Below are positions 10,530 to 20,194 of a stretch of DNA of 64,000 nt, piece after piece (the stretch's first letter is position 1; each line of letters opens with the position of its first letter). The DNA is from Solitalea lacus. GTDB lineage: Bacteria; Bacteroidota; Bacteroidia; Sphingobacteriales; Sphingobacteriaceae. A program made the translations under genes and the position numbers. Under the pieces are notes generated by a model. The model had not been told where the DNA came from. It was given only the letters and a program-made list of their open reading frames with translations, and searched no databases. Where the stretch lies: assembly GCF_022014595.1 (NCBI RefSeq), contig NZ_CP091740.1, forward strand, positions 3,894,200 through 3,958,199, read 5' to 3'.

Positions 10530-13316
10530 TTAGTCTACTTTGATTGCCTTTTCGGTTTCTTTTTTAACACCTTCTTTTACCGAGGACTTTACTTTACTGG
10601 CAAAAGCATTGGCAATAATGTTGAGTTGTTGTGCAACATGTAGTTTAGAATAACCGGTTGCAGGTGAGCTTGATTCTAAACGACAAATTACATCCAATGG
10701 TTCGCGACGAAGGTGGCGCACCAACCAAGGCCAAGCTCCCATGTTTTCAGGTTCTTCCTGTACCCAGATCAATTCTTCAGCGTTACTATATTTTGATTTG
10801 ATCTCATTGTATTGCTCATAAGGGAACGGATAAATCTGTTCTAAACGAACAATTGCAACATCTTTACGTTTATCTTTTTGCTGTTGATCAAGCAACTCGT
10901 AATAAATTTTACCTGAACAGAACAACACGCGCTTAACATCCTTAGCTTTTACGAAGTTGTCATCAATTATCTCCTTAAATCCACCTTTAGTGAAGTCGGC
11001 AAGTGGGCTTACACACGCAGGATGACGCAACAAGCTCTTAGGAGAGAATACTGTTAACGGTTTACGGAATTCATTTTTAAGCTGACGACGCATTGCGTGG
11101 AAGATCTGTGCCGGAGTAGTCAGATTAGCTACATACATGTTGTATTCTGCACAAAGTTCCATCATACGCTCAATACGTGCAGATGAGTGCTCAGGTCCTT
11201 GTCCTTCAAAACCATGCGGCAACAACATTACTAAACCGTTGCTACGTTGCCATTTAGTCTCGGCAGCAGCAATGTATTGGTCAATAACAATTTGTGCTCC
11301 ATTTACGAAATCGCCAAACTGAGCTTCCCAAATAGTTAAAGTGTTAGGTGAAGCCATGGCATAACCATATTCAAAACCTAAAACACCATATTCAGAAAGG
11401 TGAGAGTTATAAATATCGAATGGGGCATTTTCGGTAGCCACAGTTGCTTGAATTGGATTATACTCTTCATCCGACTCCTCAACCTTAACAATTGCATGAC
11501 GATGGGAGAATGTACCACGTTCAACATCTTCTCCGGTAAAACGAACACGGAAACCTTCATTTACTAATGATGCATAAGCTAAAAGCTCACCCATTGCCCA
11601 ATCAAGAGACTTGGTTTCGTTGACCATTTTCTTACGCTCCGCAAACAACTTCTCTATCTTGTTGATGAACTTCTTATCTTTAGGAAGGGCCGTAATTTTA
11701 TTACCCAAGTCAATTAAGGTCTTTTCAGCAACTCCGGTATCAACAGATTTTACGAAATCCTCAGGGGTTGCAAAGCGCATTCCTTTCCAAGGGCCTTGTA
11801 AATCAGGCTTGTTAAATACTGGGGATTCTTGTTTCACCTCATCCAATCGCTCCTGCAACATTTTACGGAAGCTCTTATCCATTTCTTTGGCCAGAGTTGC
11901 ATCAACTTCACCCTGCTTCATCAATTTCTCGTTATAGATTTCGCGAGGGTTAGGATGTTTTTCAATTGCCTTGTATAAGGTAGGCTGCGTGAAACGAGGT
12001 TCATCTCCTTCGTTATGACCGTAACGACGGTAGCAAAGAATATCGATGAACACATCATTATGGAATTTCTGACGGTACTCCATCGCTAAGTTGATGGCAT
12101 AAACAACAGCCTCAACATCATCTCCATTTACGTGGAATACCGGAGATAGCGTAACTTTTGCAATATCAGTACAGTAAGTACTTGAACGGGCATCACGGTA
12201 ATTAGTGGTAAATCCTACCTGGTTGTTAATTACCAAGTGGATGGTTCCTCCTGTTTTGTAGGCATCTAATTTTGCCATTTGCAAAACCTCATATACAATA
12301 CCTTGACCAGCAACAGAAGCATCACCGTGGATTAAGATCGGTGCCAGTTTAGTGTAGTCGTTACTGTATTTCTGGTCAATTTTTGCACGGGCAATACCGG
12401 TAACAACTGCATCAACAGTTTCTAAGTGTGAAGGGTTAGGGCAAAGACTCAAGTGAACATCTTTACCTCCTGCAGTTTGAACATCGGTAGAAAAGCCCAT
12501 ATGGTATTTTACATCACCACCAAACGGAGCGCTTTCATCATAGTTCTTACCTTCAAACTCAGTAAAAATATTTTTATAGGTTTTGTTCATGACATTGGCC
12601 AACACATTCAAACGACCGCGGTGAGCCATACCAATAACAAACTCTTGAATACCTAAATCTGCACCCTTCTCAATTACTGAATCCAAAGCTGGAATTACAG
12701 CTTCAGCTCCTTCTAAAGAGAAACGTTTTTGCCCTAAGAATTTGGTATGCAAAAAGTTCTCAAAAACTACAGCTTGATTCAGCTTATGAAGAATGCGTTT
12801 TTTCTCATCAACAGAAAATTGCTGTTTATTGCGGCTTTTCTCCATACGCTCCTCAAACCACTTCATTTTCTCAGGGTTACGGATGTATTTGTATTCAGCC
12901 CCTATCGACTCGCAATAGGTTTCTTCCAGCAATTGACGAATATTTTTTAATGTAGTTGGACCTAAACCAACTTCAGCACCTGCGTTAAACACTGTATCCA
13001 GGTCAGCATCGCTAAGCCCAAATGTTTCCAGTTCTTTGCCTGGAAAGAATTTCATCCGCTCGCGAACAGGATTGGTTTTTGTGAATAAGTGACCACGCTG
13101 ACGGTAGCCATTAATCATGTTTAACACCTTCATTTCTTTATCAAAGTGCTCGTTAGAAACAGGCACTTCGGCTCCGCCATCAGATTTACCCAATTCAAAG
13201 CCTTCAAAAAACTTCTGCCAGCTAAAATCTACTGAAGCTGGATCGTTCTTGTATTGTTGATAAAGCGATTCGATATACGAAGAGTGCGCGTTGGTAAGAT
13301 ACGTGAGGTTATCCAT
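10530..13316 (-). CDS. sucA: 2-oxoglutarate dehydrogenase E1 component
   Basis: 928 aa thiamine-diphosphate decarboxylase that oxidatively decarboxylates 2-oxoglutarate and succinylates the lipoyl group of SucB. Visible: the short N-terminal E2-binding segment (SSYIESLYQQYKNDP), the His-containing IGMAHRGRLNVLANV loop, the ThDP/Mg region GDASVAGQGIVYEVLQ and NNQVGFTTN, and the C-terminal transketolase-like half with LLPHGFEGQGPEHSSAR. Length matches E. coli SucA. First gene of a sucA-sucB operon; the divergently placed MerR gene region lies upstream with about 160 bases between. Confidence 0.97.
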   Translation of the reverse strand: MDNLTYLTNAHSSYIESLYQQYKNDPASVDFSWQKFFEGFELGKSDGGAEVPVSNEHFDKEMKVLNMINGYRQRGHLFTKTNPVRERMKFFPGKELETFGLSDADLDTVFNAGAEVGLGPTTLKNIRQLLEETYCESIGAEYKYIRNPEKMKWFEERMEKSRNKQQFSVDEKKRILHKLNQAVVFENFLHTKFLGQKRFSLEGAEAVIPALDSVIEKGADLGIQEFVIGMAHRGRLNVLANVMNKTYKNIFTEFEGKNYDESAPFGGDVKYHMGFSTDVQTAGGKDVHLSLCPNPSHLETVDAVVTGIARAKIDQKYSNDYTKLAPILIHGDASVAGQGIVYEVLQMAKLDAYKTGGTIHLVINNQVGFTTNYRDARSSTYCTDIAKVTLSPVFHVNGDDVEAVVYAINLAMEYRQKFHNDVFIDILCYRRYGHNEGDEPRFTQPTLYKAIEKHPNPREIYNEKLMKQGEVDATLAKEMDKSFRKMLQERLDEVKQESPVFNKPDLQGPWKGMRFATPEDFVKSVDTGVAEKTLIDLGNKITALPKDKKFINKIEKLFAERKKMVNETKSLDWAMGELLAYASLVNEGFRVRFTGEDVERGTFSHRHAIVKVEESDEEYNPIQATVATENAPFDIYNSHLSEYGVLGFEYGYAMASPNTLTIWEAQFGDFVNGAQIVIDQYIAAAETKWQRSNGLVMLLPHGFEGQGPEHSSARIERMMELCAEYNMYVANLTTPAQIFHAMRRQLKNEFRKPLTVFSPKSLLRHPACVSPLADFTKGGFKEIIDDNFVKAKDVKRVLFCSGKIYYELLDQQQKDKRKDVAIVRLEQIYPFPYEQYNEIKSKYSNAEELIWVQEEPENMGAWPWLVRHLRREPLDVICRLESSSPATGYSKLHVAQQLNIIANAFASKVKSSVKEGVKKETEKAIKVD

Positions 13317-13477
13317 TCTACTTACTTATTTTCCAAAAAATCTGTCGGGTAGCAAAAGTAGTTAACTTAGGTGTATATTGAAAAGAAAAAGGCAATTTTG
13401 TATTGATTTATAGCAGTAATTCACCTCACCAGCTCTATCTGCACAGTCAGAGCGAACATATTGTCAATAATCAGTTT

Positions 13478-14392
13478 TTAACAGGTAAAATACAGGCGTT
13501 GAACCTCGGCATTTGTATCGACGAAGTCAATCATTTCAGCAACTGTTTTTATTACTGTTAAACGATCTTGTGGCTCAATATGACCACTAACAGTCAGGTT
13601 GCCTGAAGCCAGAAGAGGCCATCTGGGTAAGTTATCAAGGATTTTCTTTAGAATGATGTTCACATCTCCAAAATCGGTATCTGAAATCAGGAAAGTAACC
13701 GCATAATCTGGATCGTAATAGGTAGCAACTTGCAATAAATCCTCAAAAGGCAAGTTAGCACCTAAGTACAACACATGATGCCCCCGGGCTTTAATCAGGT
13801 AATTAGTGAATATAAGGCCGATCTCGTGTGTTTCACCTTGGGGCAAAAACAACATATATTTTTTTGAATGCTCGGGATCGGGAGTCGGAAGGCTATTAAT
13901 TGCCGTTAGAAGCTTTTGCTTAATAAGATGGGTAATAAAATGTTCATGAGCAGGGTTAATGGTACCTGCTTGCCACATGATACCTATCTTATGAAGGAAA
14001 GGATAAATCACCTCCAAAATTGTACGTTCAAGGCCCAAAGCATCAATACTCGATTGAAAAGTTTGTTCAAAGGAAGTCTCATCAAGTGTTAACATTGAAT
14101 TGCAGAAGGCTCCAATTGTACAGGAACATCCGTTAATTTCACATTCTGATAGTTTTTCGATGTATAAACAGATCTCTTTTTCCGACATCTTAGCCACTTC
14201 GGAAATTCGCATACCTGAATCGAGTAGCAAAGAGATGTTCAGAAATTTTTTCAGGTCATTATCATCATAATACCTGATATTGGTGCATGTTCTTTTAGGT
14301 GTAATTAAATTGTAGCGCTGTTCCCAAATACGAATGGTATGTGCTTTAATACCGGTCAAACATTCTATGTCACTAATCGAGAACTTTTTCAC
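13478..14392 (-). CDS. MerR-type regulator with B12-binding domain (CarH/LitR-like photoreceptor)
   Basis: 304 aa. MerR winged helix about 1-72 (TIRIWEQRYNLITPKR), then a four-helix B12-sensing domain and a C-terminal Rossmann-like cobalamin domain. It carries the CarH signature W-x9-EH (Trp140, Glu150, His151) and an E-x-H-x-x-G cobalamin motif (Glu187, His189, Gly192), with LGANLP further on. In CarH, adenosylcobalamin keeps the repressor tetrameric in the dark and light breaks it. Start is GTG at 14392, with AGGA six bases upstream; an extra Cys cluster (NGCSCTIGAFC, 88-97) sits at the domain junction. It is divergent from the TetR-ABC1-SDR operon. Light sensing is inferred from residues. 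Confidence 0.88.
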   Translation of the reverse strand: MKKFSISDIECLTGIKAHTIRIWEQRYNLITPKRTCTNIRYYDDNDLKKFLNISLLLDSGMRISEVAKMSEKEICLYIEKLSECEINGCSCTIGAFCNSMLTLDETSFEQTFQSSIDALGLERTILEVIYPFLHKIGIMWQAGTINPAHEHFITHLIKQKLLTAINSLPTPDPEHSKKYMLFLPQGETHEIGLIFTNYLIKARGHHVLYLGANLPFEDLLQVATYYDPDYAVTFLISDTDFGDVNIILKKILDNLPRWPLLASGNLTVSGHIEPQDRLTVIKTVAEMIDFVDTNAEVQRLYFTC

Positions 14393-14693
14393 TTTTCCTA
14401 AATTTTCTGCAAGTTTAACAATTGTTTTTCCAAAGTTGTTTTGTGATATGCATTGTACCGCTTTACGAATAATTAAAATTTAGGTTACAATAAAGTCATT
14501 TCTCTAACGCTCAGCAATTTTTCATCCAATTATAACCTCCACTCGTTTTTTTATAACGATTTAACAATCAATTTGTTTGAAAAGGAAAGTTTATCTGAAC
14601 TTCTTCAAACCAAACAATTAACCTGATGTTATAGAATAAATTAAAACGTTTAAAACAATTTCTCAAAACTCATCTCTTAAATGCTCTACTGAT
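14393..14693. promoter_or_regulatory. Divergent promoter region between the B12-MerR gene and the TetR-ABC1-SDR operon
   Basis: 301 bp without a gene. It must hold promoters for both directions. Candidate operator elements: a perfect 10-bp palindrome AACAATTGTT at 14417-14426, close to the MerR start, and an interrupted repeat AACAA-N5-TTGTT at 14563-14577. Both are AT-rich, so neither is proven. CarH-type repressors normally bind their own intergenic region, which is why this stretch is the best place to look. Confidence 0.45.
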
Positions 14694-15347
14694 ATGAATT
14701 TACGTGAAAAAATCCAGTCGGCTTACGTTGATTATGTGCTAAGCAATGATGAACAACCGAAATCGGTTTATGCCTTCACTAAAAAACTAAAGCTTGGTGA
14801 AGAAGATTTCTATAGCCACTTCAACTCATTTAATGCCATCGAAAGTGGCATTTGGGCTGACTTAATCTCTCAAACGGCAGAAAATGTTAAATCGCAGGAT
14901 GTTTTCAAGCATTATTCTGCCCGCGAACGCATACTTTCTTTTTTCTTTACAGTAGTTGAAGCCATGAAGCCTCATCGAAGCTTTATCAACTATTCGCTTA
15001 AACATGCCGGCAAAAGTTTTTCAACCCCAACTGTTTTAAAAAAAGCCAAAACCGAGTTTGAGTCATTTGTTGCTGAGGTATTGAATGAAGGTATTGATAA
15101 AAACGAAATAGCTGACCGTAAATATTTTTCTAAAAAGTATAAAGATGCACTTTGGCTACAGTTTGCCTTTGTTGTAAACTTTTGGATCAATGATGATAGC
15201 GAAAACTTTGAGAAAACCGATGAAGCCATAGAAAAAGGCATTAATGTAACGCTTGATTTAATGAGCCGAGGCCCAATTGACAATTTGCTTGAATATGGTA
15301 AATTTTTAGCACAGCAAGGAAAAGAGAAAGTCAGGTTTCCGTTTTAA
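14694..15347 (+). CDS. TetR-family-like protein with a weak DNA-binding end
   Basis: 217 aa, mostly helical. The N-terminal 50 residues follow the TetR helix-turn-helix layout (KSVYAFTKKLKLGEEDFYSHFNSF), but the usual Gly/Tyr landmarks are poorly kept. The remainder resembles the TetR C-terminal ligand/dimer domain found in Bacteroidota proteins encoded next to ABC1 kinases. First gene of a plus-strand series (gaps 94, 48 and 62 bases) with the kinase, the DUF2867 oxidoreductase and the CBS protein. It may be a regulator or a ligand-binding partner of the kinase; which one cannot be told. Confidence 0.7.
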   Translation: MNLREKIQSAYVDYVLSNDEQPKSVYAFTKKLKLGEEDFYSHFNSFNAIESGIWADLISQTAENVKSQDVFKHYSARERILSFFFTVVEAMKPHRSFINYSLKHAGKSFSTPTVLKKAKTEFESFVAEVLNEGIDKNEIADRKYFSKKYKDALWLQFAFVVNFWINDDSENFEKTDEAIEKGINVTLDLMSRGPIDNLLEYGKFLAQQGKEKVRFPF

Positions 15348-15441
15348 GCTCACCAACCTACGGGAAATCACTTAACCAATTTATTTAGCCCAATGCAGAT
15401 TTCATTGGGATAATTACCTGTTATCATCAGTGTAATATAGT

Positions 15442-16752
15442 ATGAAAGAACAAAACAGTATACCTGTCACAAAAGTTGAGCGCTCTGTCAGATTTGTAAC
15501 TACAGGAGCAAAGGTAGGAGTGAATTATTTAAAGCATTTCTCCAAAAAGCTGGTAAATCCGGAATTATCTAAAGATGAGCTTAATGAAGACAATGCATCG
15601 GATATATATCAGGCATTGAGTCAATTAAAAGGCAGTGCCCTTAAAATTGCACAAATGCTTAGTATGGATAAGAATATTCTGCCCAAAGCTTACTCCGATC
15701 AATTTTCACAAGCACAGTATAGCGCCCCTCCTCTTTCCGGCCCCTTGATTATACGGACCTTTACCAAATACTTCGGAAAAACTCCCGAAAAAATCTATGA
15801 CTCGTTCAACCTTAAATCAACACATGCGGCTTCAATCGGACAAGTACACCAAGCATGGCTAAAGGACAAAAAGCTGGCCGTTAAAATTCAGTATCCGGGA
15901 GTTGGTGATAGCATCAGCTCTGATTTGAAAATGATAAAACCTTTCGCCTTTAGGTTACTTGGAATGAGTGAAGCTGAGTTGACTGTTTACATTAAAGAAG
16001 TAGAGGAGAAACTTTTGGAAGAAACGGACTATGAACTAGAGGTCAGGCGATCACAATATTTTGCTAAAGAGTGTGCTCATTTACAAAATTTAGTATTCCC
16101 TGAATACTACCCCGAACTTTCAAGCAAACGGATCATCACCATGGATTGGATTGAAGGGATGCACCTGAAAGAATACCTGGAAACCAATCCATCTCAAGCC
16201 GAACGCAACCGGATTGGTCAGGCTCTTTGGGACTTTTATAATTTTCAACAACATGAATTACGTGAGGTTCATGCCGATCCTCATCCAGGAAATTTCTTAA
16301 TAACTCCTGAAGGTAAACTCGGCATAATTGATTTTGGTTGCATAAAAGAATTGCCTGATAATTTTTACTATCCTTTTTTCGCCTTCGTTAATAACCCGTT
16401 TGAAGATCGCCATCGCACTATTGATTATTTCAAGCAATTACACATGATTTTTGATGATGACTCTCCTGAAATGGTTGAGTTTTATTATCAGAGCTATAGA
16501 GAGATGATAGGATTATTTGCAAGGCCGTTCGTTCAAAAAGTATTCGACTTTAGTAAACCCGATTTTTTTAATGAGCTATTCTTTTTAGGTGAAAAAGTAT
16601 CTAAAATGAGAGAATTTAAGCAAGCCAGAGGTGCTAAGGATTTTATTTATGTAAACCGAACTAATTTCGGCTTATACAATATTTTAAATGATCTAGGAGC
16701 AACCGTTAGAACGGACACTTATAAACCCCATTTGTTACAGGAAAATGCATAA
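15442..16752 (+). CDS. ABC1/UbiB (AarF) family atypical kinase
   Basis: 436 aa. ABC1/UbiB proteins are atypical protein-kinase-fold ATPases tied to isoprenoid-quinone and membrane lipid metabolism. Seen: the N-terminal family helix with a KIAQML variant of the KxGQ motif, the Ala-rich loop AASIGQVHQA that replaces the Gly-rich loop, VKIQYPG with the ATP-binding Lys, EETDYELE, HADPHPGNF (catalytic loop) and IDFGCIKELP (metal-binding DFG). All key residues are present, so it should bind ATP. No C-terminal membrane helix is evident, unlike E. coli UbiB. Its placement in a B12-MerR linked cluster suggests light- or stress-controlled lipid or quinone work (inference). Confidence 0.9.
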   Translation: MKEQNSIPVTKVERSVRFVTTGAKVGVNYLKHFSKKLVNPELSKDELNEDNASDIYQALSQLKGSALKIAQMLSMDKNILPKAYSDQFSQAQYSAPPLSGPLIIRTFTKYFGKTPEKIYDSFNLKSTHAASIGQVHQAWLKDKKLAVKIQYPGVGDSISSDLKMIKPFAFRLLGMSEAELTVYIKEVEEKLLEETDYELEVRRSQYFAKECAHLQNLVFPEYYPELSSKRIITMDWIEGMHLKEYLETNPSQAERNRIGQALWDFYNFQQHELREVHADPHPGNFLITPEGKLGIIDFGCIKELPDNFYYPFFAFVNNPFEDRHRTIDYFKQLHMIFDDDSPEMVEFYYQSYREMIGLFARPFVQKVFDFSKPDFFNELFFLGEKVSKMREFKQARGAKDFIYVNRTNFGLYNILNDLGATVRTDTYKPHLLQENA

Positions 16753-16800
16753 ACAACTCAAAAGGATACAAACCCAATAACACTTCAATACTTACTGTTT

Positions 16801-18264
16801 ATGAAAGTACTGCTCACCGGCGCCAATGGATACATAGGCACTCGCCTATTGCCAGTTTTAATTGAAAAAGGCCATGAATTAGTTTGCCTGGTGCGTGACC
16901 GAAGGAGATTTCATGAACAATTGGGCACAAACTCCAAAATTAGCGTTATTGAAGGAGATCTTCTAAAAAGCGAATCGTTGGACAACATTCCGCATGATAT
17001 TGATGCTGCTTATTACCTAGCCCATTCAATGGGGGCCGGCATAAGGGAATTTTCAGAATTAGAATCAATTGCGGCAGGAAACTTCATTAACAAACTTTCC
17101 CAAACTAAATGCAAGCAAATAATTTATCTCGGGGCCATCTCCAATGACAACGATCTATCTCCCCATCTTAACTCTCGTCTCCATGTTGAGAACTTAATAA
17201 AATCAGGGCCTATAGCATATACCATTTTACGAGCAGCTATAATAATTGGTTCGGGCAGTGCTTCTTTTGAAATCATCAGAGATCTAACTGAAAAGCTTCC
17301 AGTAATGATAACTCCAAAATGGCTAAAAACACGTTGTCAGCCAATTGCAATAAGAAATGTTTTACAGTATTTGGAGGGTGTTTTGGGAAATAAAGAAACT
17401 TATAATCGACAATTTGACATAGGCGGCCCCGATGTTTTGACTTACAAGCAAATGCTCCTTGGTTATGCTAAGGTGAGAAAGTTAAACCGACTGATTATAA
17501 CACTACCTGTTCTAACGCCCCGTTTGTCTTCTTACTGGCTCTATTTTGTAACATCCACCTCTTTTCCTCTTGCTCAAAACCTGGTTGAAAGTATGCGCAA
17601 TGAGGTGGTGTGTAAAGAAACAAGTATTAGAAAACTGCTAAATTTTAATTTAATAACCTATGCAGATGCCTTGTCATTAGCTTTTTCCAAAATCGAACAA
17701 AACGCCATTGTCTCGAGCTGGAAAGATGCACTAAACTCAGGTTTATTAAAAACTGAGTTTATGAACCAAGTAAAAGTCCCCGTAAACGGTGTTCTGAATT
17801 ATAAAGTTAAAGTAGATTTCTTAAGAGCACCGGCAGAGGTATTTGTCAATTTCACCCAAATTGGAGGAAACCGGGGTTGGTACTTCTGGGATTGGATTTG
17901 GGATTTACGAGGCCTTCTTGACAAAACTGTTGGAGGCATTGGTTCTCGTCGAGGCCGAACAAGCAATGTAACCATTGAGCCGGGAGATGCACTTGATTTC
18001 TGGAGGGTTTTGCTGATTGATAATAAAAACTTACGACTGTTACTTTATGCAGAAATGAAACTACCCGGGGAAGCATGGCTTGAATTTAAGATAGTTCAAC
18101 ATGACAAAAAACAATACCTTAGTCAGATTGCAACATTCAGGCCTCATGGCTTATGGGGAAGAATTTACTGGTGGTTAATGTGGCCATTTCATCTCATTTT
18201 GTTTAACGGAATGGCCAATCGAATTGTTAACTACACTACTCAAAGAAACCTCAAGCAAGCATAA
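16801..18264 (+). CDS. SDR/NmrA-type oxidoreductase with C-terminal DUF2867
   Basis: 487 aa. The N-terminal NAD(P)-binding Rossmann domain (GANGYIGTRLLP, residues 7-18; LRAAIIIGSGS) resembles atypical SDR/NmrA proteins. From about residue 320 a second domain matches the DUF2867 pattern (GGNRGWYFWDWIWDLRGLLD, then GDALDFWRV, GEAWLEFKI, FRPHGLWGRIYWWLMWPFH). The C-terminal aromatic-rich amphipathic stretch may touch the membrane. Substrate unknown. It follows the ABC1 kinase by 48 bases and is probably in the same operon. Confidence 0.85.
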   Translation: MKVLLTGANGYIGTRLLPVLIEKGHELVCLVRDRRRFHEQLGTNSKISVIEGDLLKSESLDNIPHDIDAAYYLAHSMGAGIREFSELESIAAGNFINKLSQTKCKQIIYLGAISNDNDLSPHLNSRLHVENLIKSGPIAYTILRAAIIIGSGSASFEIIRDLTEKLPVMITPKWLKTRCQPIAIRNVLQYLEGVLGNKETYNRQFDIGGPDVLTYKQMLLGYAKVRKLNRLIITLPVLTPRLSSYWLYFVTSTSFPLAQNLVESMRNEVVCKETSIRKLLNFNLITYADALSLAFSKIEQNAIVSSWKDALNSGLLKTEFMNQVKVPVNGVLNYKVKVDFLRAPAEVFVNFTQIGGNRGWYFWDWIWDLRGLLDKTVGGIGSRRGRTSNVTIEPGDALDFWRVLLIDNKNLRLLLYAEMKLPGEAWLEFKIVQHDKKQYLSQIATFRPHGLWGRIYWWLMWPFHLILFNGMANRIVNYTTQRNLKQA

Positions 18265-18326
18265 TTGCAGTCGAACAATTTCCTCGATTAAGTAAATTAA
18301 AGTATATTTAAGAAAAACAGCATGTT

Positions 18327-18770
18327 ATGTTAAAAGTTCAGGATATTCTAGATAGAAAAGGCAATACTGTTTATACTATTGATGCCGATGAAACTGTTTA
18401 TGATGCTTTGGAAGATCTCGTTGAGAAGAATATTGGGGCTTTGGTAGTTACTGACCACGGCAGACATATTGGTATTATTACCGAAAGAGACTATGCTCGT
18501 AAAGTAATTCTGAAAAGTCGTTCATCAAAAGAAACGAGGGTGAGGGAAATTATGAGCGACCAGCTTTTAACAACTACCCCACAAACTCAAGTAGAAGATT
18601 GCATGGACTTAATGACCAAAAATCGTTTACGGCATTTACCTGTTGAAGAGGATTTTAAGCTGGTTGGAATGATTTCAATTGGAGACGTGGTAAAATACTT
18701 AATGGAAATTTATGAAATGATTATAGATGACTTAGGCCATCAAATACGTGACTGTAAAACTGACTTTTAA
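18327..18770 (+). CDS. CBS-pair domain protein
   Basis: 147 aa made of two CBS motifs: residues 1-65 (IDADETVYDALEDLVEKNIGALVV, GIITERDYARKV) and 75-135 (VREIMSDQLLTTTPQTQVEDCMDLM, LVGMISIGDVVKYLM). Stand-alone CBS pairs bind adenosine nucleotides and act as energy or redox sensors, or modulate partner enzymes. No attached catalytic domain. It is 62 bases after the DUF2867 gene and ends at a strong terminator, so it may close the operon started at the TetR-like gene. Such proteins are common and its link to the cluster is only positional. Confidence 0.9.
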   Translation: MLKVQDILDRKGNTVYTIDADETVYDALEDLVEKNIGALVVTDHGRHIGIITERDYARKVILKSRSSKETRVREIMSDQLLTTTPQTQVEDCMDLMTKNRLRHLPVEEDFKLVGMISIGDVVKYLMEIYEMIIDDLGHQIRDCKTDF

Positions 18771-18808
18771 AAGTTAAGGCCGAGCATTAAAGCTCGGCCT
18801 TAACTTTT
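18769..18808. terminator. Bidirectional terminator
   Basis: 17-bp perfect stem (18769-18785 and 18792-18808) around a 6-nt loop, with A and T runs at the two ends. It lies between the convergent CBS-protein and ferredoxin genes and overlaps the CBS stop codon by two bases. Confidence 0.9.
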
Positions 18809-18813
18809 ATTGC

Positions 18814-19161
18814 CTACTTCGTCTGTAATTGCTCTAATAAATCAAGATCCATAACCAATCTTTCAACTACCCGGTTATTGACAATATGTTCTTCAACAAT
18901 TTCTTTCACATCTTCTAACTGCACCTTACCGTAAAAAATGCCTTCGGGATATACCACCACAGACGGGCCCAATTCACAGGTTTCAAGGCATCCGGCACGC
19001 TGAGCTCTAATTTCAGAATTCAGTCCTTTATCTTTAATCAGCTTCTTAAATTCAGCCACCAATGCTAAACCATGCTTTTCTCCACAACAAACTCTGGTTC
19101 CCGGAGCACGCTCATTGGTGCAAACAAAAATATGCTTGTCGTATTTCATTTTATGCAACAT
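18814..19161 (-). CDS. Thioredoxin-like [2Fe-2S] ferredoxin
   Basis: 115 aa small electron carrier of the thioredoxin-fold [2Fe-2S] type (as in NuoE and Shethna-like ferredoxins). Cysteine pattern: HIFVCTNERAPGTRVCCGEKHG then GCLETCELGPSVVVYPEG, giving the expected Cys pair near the N-terminus and C-x3-C later. The segment PEGIFYGKVQLEDVKEIVEEHI is typical of the family's end. Monocistronic and convergent with the CBS gene. Partner enzyme unknown. The start could also be Met5 (19149). Confidence 0.9.
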   Translation of the reverse strand: MLHKMKYDKHIFVCTNERAPGTRVCCGEKHGLALVAEFKKLIKDKGLNSEIRAQRAGCLETCELGPSVVVYPEGIFYGKVQLEDVKEIVEEHIVNNRVVERLVMDLDLLEQLQTK

Positions 19162-19282
19162 CCTATCCTTTTAATTCTTATTAACGGAAACAAAGGTAAA
19201 TCTTATTAGTTTTATTTTTAGGAAGAAGATGATTAACGCTTTTTCTGCGGTAATCGCTAAAGTCTATTAAAATTCAATTACT

Positions 19283-20194
19283 ATGGTGAAAAACATCCTG
19301 ATTACCGGCGGCAGTGGTTTAATCGGCACTGAGCTAACCTCATTATTACAACGTAAGGGTTACAAAGTTGGCTGGTTGTCACGCTCGAAATCAGCTAAAA
19401 ATTCATCTATTGAGTTATTCAATTGGGATGTAGAAAATCAGGAAATTGACCTTAATGCACTGTACTTTGCTGATGTTATCGTAAATCTTGCAGGCGCAGG
19501 CATTGCCGACAGACCATGGACTACACAACGTAAACAGGAAATTATTGACAGTCGTGTAAACAGTATCAAACTGATCGCCCAATCGATTAAGGCTATTGAT
19601 AAAACAATTGAATCCTTTATTTCGGCTTCGGGCGTGGGTTATTACGGCAACAGGAATGATGAAGTTTTAATGGAAAACGCCTTGCCTGACAACGATTTTT
19701 TAGGACGTTGCTGTGTTGAATGGGAAAACGCTGCGGATGAAATTAATCAACTTGGAGTAAGAACCGTAAAGTTGAGAACCGGCATCGTATTGAGCATGCG
19801 TAATGGAGCCTTACCCAAAATGCTTAAACCAGTACAATTGGGAGCAGGTGCGGCATTAGGAACAGGGCGACAGTGGATGAGCTGGATACATTTAATTGAT
19901 ATGGTTAACATTTACCTTCATGCCATTGAGAACCCACAGTTAAGCGGGGCATTCAACGCTGTGGCTCCAAATCCTGTCACTAACAAGCAGTTTACAAATA
20001 GCATAGCCAAATGCCTAAATAAAAGCATTTGGCTACCTAATGTCCCTGGTTTTGTTTTAAAAATTGCTTTAGGAGAAATGAGCCACCTTGTGCTTGACAG
20101 CGACCGTTGTTCTGCTAAAAAAATCCTTGAATCCGGCTTTCTGTTTGAGTACGAAAATCTTGATGAAGCTCTTACTAATCTTTTGAGCCGTTAA
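19283..20194 (+). CDS. TIGR01777 family epimerase-like SDR protein
   Basis: 303 aa. The N-terminal Rossmann NAD(P) site ITGGSGLIGTELTSLL (6-21), SASGVGYYGN as the active-site-like segment, then a C-terminal DUF1731-type end (VAPNPVTNKQFTNSIAKCLN, VLDSDRCSAKKILESGF). Full family length. Function in bacteria is undefined; the related E. coli YfcH is likewise uncharacterised. In many Bacteroidota genomes this family is found close to photolyase and ABC1-kinase genes, as here. Converges on the GH97 gene with 10 bases between the stops. Confidence 0.88.
   Translation: MVKNILITGGSGLIGTELTSLLQRKGYKVGWLSRSKSAKNSSIELFNWDVENQEIDLNALYFADVIVNLAGAGIADRPWTTQRKQEIIDSRVNSIKLIAQSIKAIDKTIESFISASGVGYYGNRNDEVLMENALPDNDFLGRCCVEWENAADEINQLGVRTVKLRTGIVLSMRNGALPKMLKPVQLGAGAALGTGRQWMSWIHLIDMVNIYLHAIENPQLSGAFNAVAPNPVTNKQFTNSIAKCLNKSIWLPNVPGFVLKIALGEMSHLVLDSDRCSAKKILESGFLFEYENLDEALTNLLSR

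Noticed and set aside
15348-15441. Possible terminator between the TetR-like and ABC1 genes (CCCAATGCAGATTTCATTGGG hairpin)
   Set aside because: A short stem exists around 15390-15410 but no T run follows; cotranscription is not excluded.
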